A DNA stretch of 64,000 bases from Bradyrhizobium barranii subsp. barranii (lineage in GTDB: Bacteria > Pseudomonadota > Alphaproteobacteria > Rhizobiales > Xanthobacteraceae): positions 62,001 to 126,000 of the forward strand of contig NZ_CP086137.1 in NCBI RefSeq assembly GCF_017565645.3, given 5' to 3'. The first letter of the stretch is position 1. Every line of letters starts with the position of its first letter. The position numbers and the translations under genes were made by a program. The notes beneath the pieces are model-generated. The model ran no database searches. It was not told where the DNA came from and worked only from the letters and a program-made list of their open reading frames with translations. Below, piece by piece: positions 17,989 through 25,868 of the stretch.

Positions 17989-20104
17989 TTATCCTGCCGC
18001 GGCAGCAGCAGCTCCCGGCGGTTGCTTTCGTAACGCATCGCTCGCGTCTTTCTTGGCTTGATCGAATGGACGGCCAAGAAGGATCGGGCGTTCAGCCTTG
18101 ATGGCCTTGCCGGCCGCCAGAAACTGGAAGCGGCCGAGATTTGGAATCGAGCGGACATGCTGTGTGCTGTACACACTCTCCAGGAAATTGAGGCTGGTCT
18201 GATAGATCAGGCTATGTGTCAGGAAGGTGTTACACTGGGAAAGGATCGTCTTGCTCACCAGCGCGATCCGCTGGCTGATGACCAGAAGACCTACGCCGTA
18301 CTTCCGGCCTTGCAATGCAATTTGCCCGATCCGACTGACGACCCATTGCGTTTCGCTGTCAAAACCCGAGCTGAACGTCTCCGGAATGATGGTGTGGGCT
18401 TCTTCGAGGACAATGAGAACCTTGCGCGCCTGCCGGTTGGCCCGGGCCCAGGCCATGATCGTTGACAGGTACAGCTCGGTGATCCTCAGCGTTGCCTTAG
18501 TGTTCGAGATTTCGGTCAACTCAAGTATTGCCAGCGGATCATTGCCGACCAGAAAGTCGTTGATCTGCTTGTCGACGCCGCCCTTGATCTGGGTGAGGGC
18601 GGTCTTCAGGGCGGCTTTCTCCGCGGGCGCGCCGCAGGGCGTCGTTTCGACAGCGAACAGTTTCTGCTCAAGGTCGTCCGTTTCTTTCTGCGTCGGCGCC
18701 GGAAAGATGGGCTTCAGGTCGGCGAGCCGGGCCTTGTACTCGCCTGTGAAATCCACACAGAAAATCCTGAAATCATTCTTGGCGGCCTCGCAGACGATAT
18801 CAAGCGCGAGTTCGGTCTTGCCCGTGCCGGTGACGCCGAGAACGGCCGTGTGAAACTGAACCAGATCGTCGATATTGGCCATCACGCCGATATTGGTTGA
18901 CGGCACGACGCCAATGGGAAACTCGCCCTGCTTGGCAATGGGAGCCGGAAATACGCGCTCTTTCGCCCAGAACACTGGCGTGTTCATGGTTGAAAGCCAG
19001 CCAAACTTGGTGAAGCCGTCCTCCGGCGAATAACAACCCAGCTGCACGGCGTTGACGATGTGCGTGCCGCGCGGGTTCTGGTCAAAGCTCTCTTCCGCCG
19101 TCTGGGCGTCGAGGATCTGGTAAAAGACGTCCATTCCATTCACGCGCACAAAAACGACCTGGCCTTCTGCCAACTCGGATGCGGCCGAGACCTCGAAGCG
19201 CAAGATGCCGATGTTCGAGTTCTCGACGGTGAATCCGACCAGCACGGACCCGGCCGTGCCGCTCAGGTTTTCTATGAACTTCGCTGCCTTCTCGGGGGAG
19301 TGCGACTGGATGACGTCTCCTTCAGCCAGCACTATCCTGTCCTGCAGCTCAGCCACGCAAAGACCGGGCCCCATCACGTCCAGTCCCTGGACCTGAGCGA
19401 ACAGAGCCATGACATAGTGCTGATCACCATTTGACATGGCCGCGGTGTGCAGCATGCCCGGCTTCCACGAGCTGTGCCGCGACAGCCTGACCCTGACGAT
19501 ATTGGGGTGATCAATGCGTTCGATGATGCCTACCGTCGGGGAGGTAATGACCCTGGCTTTTTCTGCCTGCCAGTGCTTCCAGGCGGCGATCAGCCGCTCA
19601 AAAGGCCTGCCGATCGCGATCAATGTCCACAGCATTGTCAGCCAGGCGACCGTGGTCAGGCTGCTCTGGTAGGCGCCGATGATGCTGATCAGCGCCGGTG
19701 GCGTGTAGAGCAGCTCGCCCTGGCCGAAAGCATCGGTGGCCCGAAAGAAAAACCGCCCGACGGGGGATCGTTTGTTCTTGTCGTGAATAACAGGGCGACC
19801 ATCGCTCCCGCCATAGAGGCGAGGCAGCAGATTACCGCAGTCCAACGCATGACCTCGAGATGAGGCTTAAGAGCCCCGGTCGCTCCGAGGTCAGCCGTAA
19901 TCAGGATGGCCATGGCGCCAATGGCGTTGGCGAGAGCGTCTTTTGGTGGCACGAACCAGGGTGCCGAAAGCAGCGCCAGAAACCAGAGTGCAAGGCCGCT
20001 TAAGAACCAAACGCTTTCGAGCCCGCCGGTCGGCAAGAGGTTTCCCGATGCGACATACAGGCCGATGTAGAAGACAGCGACATTGGCAGCGAGTGCCAGT
20101 GAAA
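17989..20104 (-). pseudogene. HerA-like (DUF87) ATPase with N-terminal membrane segments, truncated and frameshifted
   Basis: The downstream 618-codon frame carries a Walker A GVTGTGKTE, a Walker B VLIVLEEAHTI and conserved HerA/FtsK-type motifs (QIALQGRKYGVGLLVISQRI). The upstream frame (to 20104) encodes membrane helices (SVWFLSGLALWFLALLSAPW, MRWTAVICCLASMAGAMVAL). The frames switch near 19765 around a CCCCC run, a likely one-base indel. The 5' end is cut off by an IS3-type element at 20105. HerA-type ATPases are hexameric DNA translocases that work with nucleases, including in several anti-phage systems. The gene ends 12 bp after the Abi_C stop, tail to tail. With both lesions it is almost certainly non-functional. 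Confidence 0.8.
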
Positions 20105-21375
20105 TGGACCCCGGTTTTGGGACCAGAGGCTAAGTTGGAAAAGGGCCGCTCCGTTTGATAGACGGAGGGCATGATGACGAAGAAGACACGACGGAAGATC
20201 GACGCGGCGTTGAAGGCAAAGATCGCGCTGGAAGCGGTGCGGGAGCAGGCGACGGTGGCCGATCTGGCCCAGCGCTATGAGGTTCACCCGAACCAGATCT
20301 ATGCCTGGAAGAAGCAGCTGCTGGACCAGGCGGCCCGGGCTTTTGACGCGGGTGTCGGGCGCGAGAGCGAGGAAACGCGCGAACGCGAGATCGAGAAGCT
20401 GCACGCCAAGATTGGACAACTGACAGTCGAGCGCGATTTTTTAGCGCGGAGGTCCGGAAGATGAGCACGCCGGACCGTCGAGGAATGCTCGATCGCGCCG
20501 ACCAGGCGCTGTCGATCCGCCGGCAATGCATGTTGCTTGGCATCGCCCGTTCTGGGGTCTACCGGCCGCCACAGCCGGCCAACGACAACGACCTTGCCCT
20601 GATGCAGCGGATCGACGAGCTGTTCACCGCCTGGCCATTCCTGGGCTCGCGGCGAATGACCGCGATGCTGAAGGCTGAGGGGCTTCAGGTCAATCGCAAG
20701 CGCGTGCAGCGGTTGATGCGCAAGATGGGCATCGCGGCGCTGGGACCGAAGCCGAACACGACAAAGCCGGCGCCGGGCCACAAGATCTATCCCTATCTGC
20801 TGCGCAACATGACGATCGACCGGCCGAACCAGGTGTGGGCGGCCGACATCACGTATCTGCCCATCGGCCGCGGCTTTCTCTATCTCGTCGCCATCATCGA
20901 CTGGGCGAGCCGTGCGGTTCTGGCGTGGCGGTTGTCGAATACGATGGACGTCTCGTTCTGCGTGGCGGCTCTGGAAGAGGCGCTGGCGACCTACGGCACG
21001 CCGGAGATTTTCAACACCGACCAGGGCAGCCAGTTCACCAGCGCGGCCTTCACCGGCGCGTTGGTGGGCGCAGGGATCAAGATCTCCATGGATGGCCGCG
21101 GTCGTTGGATGGACAATGTCTTCATCGAGCGGCTGTGGCGGTCGCTCAAGCATGAGGACATCTATCTCAAGGGCTATGCCGACGGCCGCGAGGCCAAGGC
21201 AGGGATCGCGAGCTGGATCGCCTTCTACAACGATCGTCGCCTTCATCAGTCCCTCGGCTATCGCACGCCGATGGCGGTCTGGCGCGAACGGATGCAGGCC
21301 GCGCAGGCTGTGGACATGGTGGACAACGCTGACGCGTTGACCACATGCCCATCTGTGGACGCCCCGGTGGATGCA
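20105..21375 (+). mobile_element. IS3-family element of a second type, right end not found
   Basis: The left end starts TGGACCCCGGTTTTGGGACC at 20105, inside the HerA gene. I could not find the matching inverse near 21.3-21.45 kb, so the right end seems lost, and the orfB tail after about 21375 is foreign. The boundary is approximate. Confidence 0.65.
20171..20464 (+). CDS. IS3 OrfA (second IS3 type)
   Basis: 97 residues. The helix-turn-helix of IS3 OrfA proteins ([20 protein letters not shown]) is followed by a leucine-zipper-like helix ([20 protein letters not shown]). GGAGGGC precedes the start at 20171; ATG 20174 is equally possible. The stop overlaps the orfB start (ATGA, 20461-20464), the usual site for OrfAB frameshifting. 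Intact. Confidence 0.88.
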   Translation: MMTKKTRRKIDAALKAKIALEAVREQATVADLAQRYEVHPNQIYAWKKQLLDQAARAFDAGVGRESEETREREIEKLHAKIGQLTVERDFLARRSGR

Positions 21376-21435
21376 AGAAGAATCTTTCGATTAGGTGTTG
21401 CGCGTAGTCGGGTGCTGACATCTGTCCGGCCTTGA
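20461..21435 (+). CDS. IS3 OrfB transposase (second type), abnormal C-terminus
   Basis: 324 residues with the DDE triad in [19 protein letters not shown] and [13 protein letters not shown], and the usual GYRTPMAVW ending region. The last 30 or so residues (from about [12 protein letters not shown]) run into DNA that does not look like an IS end. This agrees with loss of the right terminus. The catalytic core is complete, but without its second end the element cannot move itself. Confidence 0.85.
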   Translation: MSTPDRRGMLDRADQALSIRRQCMLLGIARSGVYRPPQPANDNDLALMQRIDELFTAWPFLGSRRMTAMLKAEGLQVNRKRVQRLMRKMGIAALGPKPNTTKPAPGHKIYPYLLRNMTIDRPNQVWAADITYLPIGRGFLYLVAIIDWASRAVLAWRLSNTMDVSFCVAALEEALATYGTPEIFNTDQGSQFTSAAFTGALVGAGIKISMDGRGRWMDNVFIERLWRSLKHEDIYLKGYADGREAKAGIASWIAFYNDRRLHQSLGYRTPMAVWRERMQAAQAVDMVDNADALTTCPSVDAPVDARRIFRLGVARSRVLTSVRP

Positions 21436-21620
21436 TTGCGACCGTCATATGTCGCGGGCCCGTATGGGAGTTCGCGGATCAGGTCCAAATCACAGCGGCG
21501 TACTTGGAAGCACTTGGGCATGTACTGGTTTTCCCGACCCCGTCTCATCGACTGTTGCGCCGTACCTTCCGTTTGACCTTCCTACCTCCTCGACGACCTC
21601 TGGTCGGGCGGACTAAGCGA
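21436..21620. other. Unassigned DNA between IS3 and IS110
   Basis: A minus-strand frame (PKCFQVRRCDLDLIRELPYG) looks faintly protein-like but has no recognisable family or proper boundaries. Confidence 0.2.
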
Positions 21621-22646
21621 TTAAGCCGCTGCGACCGGAGCTTTGTAGACCCCACCGTTGACCATCAAAGCCCACACGGTGCGAGCCATCTTGTTGGCGA
21701 GAGCGACGGCGACAAGCATGGGCGGCTTACGAGCGAGCATGCGCTCCAGCCATGCCCCTTGCGATTGACCGCGTCGGCGAGCCAGCTTCACCACCGCACT
21801 CGCCCCGATGATGAGGAGACGCCGCAGCGTTCGCTCACCCATTTTCGATATTTGGCCGAGCTTCTGTCTTCCACCAGTGGAACGTTGCAGCGGCGTCAAC
21901 CCCAACCACGCGGCGAAATCCCGGCCACGTTTGAAGTTTTCGGGCTCAGGCGCTAGCGCCATCAGAGCTGTCGCAGTGATTGGGCCGATGCCAGGAACTG
22001 TCATAAGCCGTCGAGCAACTTCCTCTTCTCGGGCTCGTCGCGCGATCTCAATATCGAGTTGCTTGATTTGCTCTTCCAGCACCGCCAGCATCTTGACTAG
22101 GATATCGAGCGCCGGTTGCGCCGCCGTTGGCACGCTGCTCCCGGAAGCTTGCGCGTGCTCAACCAGCGCGGCGACATTGGACGCCCCCTTTGCAACGACC
22201 AGGCCGTATTCGGCGAGGTGACCTCGCAACGCGTTTATGATCTGAGTACGTTGCCGGACCAAAAGATCGCGAGCGCGAAACACGACCGCGCTCGCCTGCT
22301 GGTCCTCACTCTTCACGGCGGCAAAGCGCATGGTGGGGCGTTGGGCTGCTTCGCAAATCGCTTCTGCATCGGCCATATCGTTTTTCTGGCGTTTCACAAA
22401 GGGCTTTACATAGGACGGTGGAATCAGACGCACTGCGTGACCCAGCTTGCCAATCTCACGAGCCCAGTGATGGGCGCTGGCGCAGGCTTCCATCGCTACC
22501 AGGCACGCAGGCTGCTGAGCAAAGAAAGCCAGCACATTATCACGACGCAGCTGTTTGCGGAAAACAACAACGCCGCCAGCGTCTGCGCCATGTGCCTGAA
22601 AAACATGTTTCGCCAAGTCTAGTCCAATCGTGCTAACTTCGTTCAC
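21621..22646 (-). CDS. IS110-family transposase (IS1111-like)
   Basis: Full-length DEDD transposase of about 341 residues. The N-terminal RuvC-like domain starts VNEVSTIGLDLAKHVFQAHG, with further acids in MEACASAHHW and KNDMADAEAI. The C-terminal Transposase_20 domain has GIGPITATALMALAPEP and a serine-bearing STGGRQKLGQISKMGERTLR stretch. The GTG at 22646 matches the usual start of the family; an ATG 30 bp upstream (22676) extends the frame. It is unlike the other three IS110 fragments in this window and seems intact. Confidence 0.88.
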   Translation of the reverse strand: MNEVSTIGLDLAKHVFQAHGADAGGVVVFRKQLRRDNVLAFFAQQPACLVAMEACASAHHWAREIGKLGHAVRLIPPSYVKPFVKRQKNDMADAEAICEAAQRPTMRFAAVKSEDQQASAVVFRARDLLVRQRTQIINALRGHLAEYGLVVAKGASNVAALVEHAQASGSSVPTAAQPALDILVKMLAVLEEQIKQLDIEIARRAREEEVARRLMTVPGIGPITATALMALAPEPENFKRGRDFAAWLGLTPLQRSTGGRQKLGQISKMGERTLRRLLIIGASAVVKLARRRGQSQGAWLERMLARKPPMLVAVALANKMARTVWALMVNGGVYKAPVAAA

Positions 22647-22676
22647 GGACGCTTCCTCTTTCTGACGGTTCAACAC

Positions 22677-22980
22677 CCTTCACTTTGGCACATCGATGCC
22701 GTCGAGGGGCGTCCACCCCATCACAGCAACTGCAGCAGACAGAGTCTCTGGCTGCGTGATAGAAAGGGATCAGGAGCGATCCGTTTCCAACTAACAAACC
22801 GGTTCAACCGGTCCCGCTCCGCGGGTCCATTTCACCAGGGCTCGATCGGCTAGCGTGGTCTGGATTCTGTCGGTTGACACGGTTCGGCTTTCCAGGTTGT
22901 GGTTAAGCTTAGCACACAACCTGTATAGTTCGGGACGAGAGCGCAAGGGCGGCTTCTGGTGCGCTGCATCAAGCCGGGCG
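22677..22980. other. IS110 flank and promoter region
   Basis: No gene. The part up to about 22850 is probably the non-coding end of the IS110 element; the remainder precedes the hypothetical gene at 22981. Confidence 0.3.
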
Positions 22981-23706
22981 ATGTCCCCGAAAGCCGATGA
23001 TGCTGATGATCATGGCGACGGATTTCTTATGACGACCCCATGGAAACCGTACGCTTGCACGGTGACGGCCGCAGGCGTTGCCGGCACCGCTTCGGTGCTG
23101 TCGACCGTGCATCATGTCACGCACACCGGGCCGGCCTTACGTATACTAGCTGATGGGCAGGTTACCCGAGGGTTGATCTACGACGAGTGTATCCTCAACG
23201 ACTCCCGCACGACGGTCGTCTGGTTATCTCCCAACAACTGGCACAATGGCTCGCGTTACGGCTGCGTCCAGTTCACTTTTAATTTTGCCGACATCGTCGC
23301 ACGCCGAAAGATCTATTGGGTGGAGGTTCGCAAATACAAGAACCACGCCTACCGCTTCATGATTTCCGACAAGGACTTGAGCAAGCTGCCGGTTACCCCC
23401 TACGACCCCACAAAGGAAGAGGGGCCGCTGCGACAGGTCGGCGGAGTCTGGTACTGGAATTCGGAGCACACGGCGGAATTCCTGCTCGATTCCAGTCTGA
23501 TCCTTCATTTCTGCAAGAAGATCGATTTCGTCAAGCATCACGAGAAGATGTGTGCTGCACCAGGTGGCTGCGGGCAGCTTGGCCAGGACGGCACCAACGC
23601 CGCCGGGAGAGTCCTGGCCTTTCTGCTCTCCAGAGACCTACGAGGTCTAAACGACACATTCGACCATGGCGGCGAAGTTCTCGGAGCTAAAGAGTGCTCC
23701 CGCTGA
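22981..23706 (+). CDS. Uncharacterised protein, possible ADP-ribosyltransferase-like fold
   Basis: The compact core reads LSTVHHVTHTGPALRILADG, QVTRGLIYDECILNDSRTTV, VWLSPNNWHNGSRYGCVQFT and YWVEVRKYKNHAYRF. An early His-x-Thr, a middle Tyr/Ser segment and a late Glu after a Trp-Val strand recall DarT- and ART-type enzymes that modify nucleic acid or protein. This is inference from pattern only, and I do not recognise the family by name. A Cys-containing tail follows (MCAAPGGCGQLGQDG). The start may be 22981 or 23029 (MTTPWKPYACT). Residues after about DLRGLNDTF (23655) may be foreign, since the adjacent higA remnant is also cut there. Its position between Abi and toxin-antitoxin remnants suits a defence or toxin role. 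Confidence 0.5.
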   Translation: MSPKADDADDHGDGFLMTTPWKPYACTVTAAGVAGTASVLSTVHHVTHTGPALRILADGQVTRGLIYDECILNDSRTTVVWLSPNNWHNGSRYGCVQFTFNFADIVARRKIYWVEVRKYKNHAYRFMISDKDLSKLPVTPYDPTKEEGPLRQVGGVWYWNSEHTAEFLLDSSLILHFCKKIDFVKHHEKMCAAPGGCGQLGQDGTNAAGRVLAFLLSRDLRGLNDTFDHGGEVLGAKECSR

Positions 23707-24009
23707 AGCCGCGGAGTAGGGCGGCCTAAAGCAGAGCCTCGTTGAACCGTGAAAAGCATGCGCATCAGCTTTTTCTATTGAAACCAGCTTGAATTGCCCA
23801 CGGAGTACCTTGGACGAGTCTGGCTGCTTCATCTCGACCAGCTTGGCGGCGTCGGTCTGGGTGACCTCCCGCTCGGCCATCAGCCGTTTTAACTGCACCA
23901 CCAGTGCAGCTTTGAGCTGATGTTCCTCTGCGTTGGGCAGGCCGAGATCAGCAAAAATGTTGCCCGAGCCCTTGGTGTGGGCGGGCAGCTTCGTTTTGGT
24001 GCTTATCAT
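23700..24009 (-). pseudogene. higA: HigA-type XRE antitoxin, frameshifted and truncated
   Basis: From ATG 24009 the frame reads GSGNIFADLGLPNAEEHQLK then REVTQTDAAKLVEMKQPDSS, the helix-turn-helix of HigA2-like antitoxins. After QFKLVSIEK (about 23780) the natural continuation (LMRMLFTV) lies in another frame, and homology ends near 23700 against the neighbouring gene. The start overlaps the stop of the toxin fragment (ATGA), the normal toxin-first order of HigBA. It probably cannot fold fully and has no intact toxin to neutralise. Confidence 0.7.
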
Positions 24010-24127
24010 CGCTCTCCCTTTGTTGCCTTGTGGATGGCCTCGGCTTCGCGCAAGCGCTGCCGGACCAGGTCTATGTGCCGTTGCGGGGTCGCAATCCCGC
24101 TGGTGGATTTCTTCTGGAACGCGTGTG
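24006..24127 (-). pseudogene. higB: HigB/RelE-type toxin, C-terminal fragment
   Basis: Reading from the IS3 copy B border the frame gives HAFQKKSTSGIATPQRHIDL then VRQRLREAEAIHKATKGER and a stop overlapping the higA start. The HAFQKKS...TP...I.L...R pattern is the conserved end of phage-related Gp49/HigB toxins, ribosome-dependent mRNA interferases. About two thirds of the gene is missing on the other side of the element, and the sequence right of copy B does not supply it. Confidence 0.75.
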
Positions 24128-24215
24128 AGAGCTGGCCCCGCAAATTCGGACAGTAGCTTGAGTGGATTTTCTGCCTGACAGCGGCGAGGATTCTTGCTGC
24201 GAATCAGGAGCGAAG

Positions 24216-24521
24216 ATGACGAAGAAGAGCCGCCGGACGCATTCTCCGGCATTCAAGGCGAAGGTTGCTTTGGCTGCGGTCAAAGGCGACAAGACACTGG
24301 CGGAGCTGGCGCAACTGTTTGATGTTCATCCGAACCAGATCACGATCTGGAAAAACCAGCTCCTGGAAGGCGCCGCCGGCGTGTTTGGGCATGACAAGAC
24401 ATCGGCCGAGACGCCGGTCGATTTGAAGGCGTTACATGCCAAGATCGGCGAGCTGGCGTTGGAAAACGATTTTTTGTCCGGCGCGCTCACCAAGGCGGGC
24501 CTGCTGAGCGCAAAGCGATGA
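24216..24521 (+). CDS. IS3 OrfA, copy B
   Basis: 101 residues from ATG 24216 ([20 protein letters not shown]), preceded by AGGAGCGAAG. Helix-turn-helix LAELAQLFDVHPNQITIWKN and a zipper-like helix HAKIGELALENDFLSGALTK. The open frame extends 54 bp upstream into the element end, but the MTKK start is the conserved one. Its stop overlaps the orfB start. This copy has the AACT tetranucleotide missing from copy A. Confidence 0.92.
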   Translation: MTKKSRRTHSPAFKAKVALAAVKGDKTLAELAQLFDVHPNQITIWKNQLLEGAAGVFGHDKTSAETPVDLKALHAKIGELALENDFLSGALTKAGLLSAKR

Positions 24522-25345
24522 TCGACCGCGGTCATGATCTTTCTATCGTGCGCCAGGCGAAGGTCCTGAAGCTGGCTCGCAGCACGGTCTACTATGAACC
24601 TCGGCCAGTTTCGGCCGAGGACCTTGCCTTGATGCGTCGGCTCGATGAGCTGCATCTCGATTATCCCTTCGCGGGAGCGCGTATGCTGCGATCGTTGCTG
24701 CGGCGGGAGGGCGTATACGCCGGTCGCCGCCACATCGCGACGCTGATGAAGCGCATGGGGATCGAGGCGGTCTATCGTCGCCCGAACACGAGCAAGCCGG
24801 CTCCGGGTCACAAGATCTACCCGTACCTGTTGCGCGGATTGAAGATCGAGCGGCCCGACCATGCGTGGGCAATGGACATCACCTACATTCCGATGCGGCG
24901 TGGCTTCGTCTATCTCGCGGCGGTCGTCGATGTGTTCAGCCGACGGGTCCTGGCCCATCGCGTCTCGATCACAATGGAGGCGGCCTTCTGCGTCGAAGCG
25001 GTCCAGGAGGCGTTGGCGAAGCACGGCAGGCCCGAGATTTTCAACACGGATCAGGGCAGCCAGTTCACCAGCCTCGAGTTCACCGATGTGCTGCTGGACG
25101 CGAAGATCGCCATCAGCATGGACGGCAAGGGCGCCTGGCGCGACAACGTGTTTGTCGAGCGGCTCTGGCGCACGGTCAAATACGAAGAAGTATATCTCCG
25201 CGCCTACGACAGCGTGTCCGAGGCGCGAGCGTCAATTGCCAAGTATCTGGCCTTCTACAATCAGGGACGCCCTCACTCGAGCCTTGACGGGCGCACGCCC
25301 GACGAGGCTTACTTCGGCACGCAAGCTATGGTGATGGCCGCATGA
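24518..25345 (+). CDS. IS3 OrfB, copy B
   Basis: 275 residues, DDE triad as in copy A. It differs from copy A by single bases, for example GACCGCGGTCATG against GACCGCGATCATG near its start (Asp to Gly at residue 5) and GAAGTATATC against GAAGTTTATC. Intact, and probably the source of active transposase for this family. Confidence 0.92.
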   Translation: MIDRGHDLSIVRQAKVLKLARSTVYYEPRPVSAEDLALMRRLDELHLDYPFAGARMLRSLLRREGVYAGRRHIATLMKRMGIEAVYRRPNTSKPAPGHKIYPYLLRGLKIERPDHAWAMDITYIPMRRGFVYLAAVVDVFSRRVLAHRVSITMEAAFCVEAVQEALAKHGRPEIFNTDQGSQFTSLEFTDVLLDAKIAISMDGKGAWRDNVFVERLWRTVKYEEVYLRAYDSVSEARASIAKYLAFYNQGRPHSSLDGRTPDEAYFGTQAMVMAA

Positions 25346-25354
25346 CCGTCGCCG

Positions 25355-25411
25355 ACGGTTTTGTCGTCGCTCTGGTCGGGCTACGCCCTCCCGACGCAAC
25401 GACAAAACCGT
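25355..25411. terminator. Conserved long hairpin at IS3 right end (copy B)
   Basis: Same ACGGTTTTGTCGT/ACGACAAAACCGT structure as in copy A, downstream of orfB. Confidence 0.5.
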
Positions 25412-25673
25412 AAAGCCCCGCGTTCAGCATAACCCGGCAGGAATCCACTTAAATCCAGCGGGGCGCTGTCCAAACAACCGGGGCCAGCTCTGACCGCTCT
25501 GCAAATTGAAGCCATAGCGCCTTACCTACCCGAGCCAACCCGACCCACAGACCAACACTCCCGGCGGCAATCGGTTGGTGTCTAAATACAGACAATGACT
25601 TTCGTAGCATGCGGAGCATCGCTCTATTGAAAGTTGTGCCGCGGTCGGTGAGAATGTGCCGAGGGGAGAGGCC

Positions 25674-25868
25674 ATGGTTTTCAAATTCAGTGATACTGCG
25701 CCTTTGGGCGACAATTTTGCAGCATACAGTGCAGAGCTTGAACAGTTGGACTCGACGCTTGGACCTGTTCTAGCGACCCGGCTCAATGATCTCGCCGCCG
25801 GTGCGGAGCCGGCGCTGATTTGGGACGAGCTTCTCGCTGCGCTAGCGAAAACGCCGAAGGCACCATGA
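25674..25868 (+). CDS. Small helical protein, first gene of the zinc-hook ATPase cluster
   Basis: 64 residues from ATG 25674, behind a good GGGGAGAG ribosome site (a longer in-frame start at 25656 is less likely). It is acidic and helical: FAAYSAELEQLDSTLGPVLA, LNDLAAGAEPALIWDELLAA. No family recognised. Its TGA overlaps the ATG of the large ATPase gene (ATGA at 25865-25868), so the two are translationally coupled and probably form a complex or an effector/regulator pair. The size and position resemble the small accessory subunits seen next to SMC-like ATPases in defence systems, but that is context only. Confidence 0.65.
   Translation: MVFKFSDTAPLGDNFAAYSAELEQLDSTLGPVLATRLNDLAAGAEPALIWDELLAALAKTPKAP

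Larger units (their letters stand above)
24128..25491 (+). mobile_element. IS3-family element, copy B (1364 bp, intact)
   Basis: Same AGAGCTGGCCCCG ends as copies A and C, full length, both frames open. It interrupts higB; no target repeat is seen (GTG before, GAC after). Confidence 0.92.

Noticed and set aside
24128..25491. 3-4 bp target duplications for the IS3 copies
   Set aside because: Flanks of A (CAT/AAA), B (GTG/GAC) and C (CTG/GTC) do not match.
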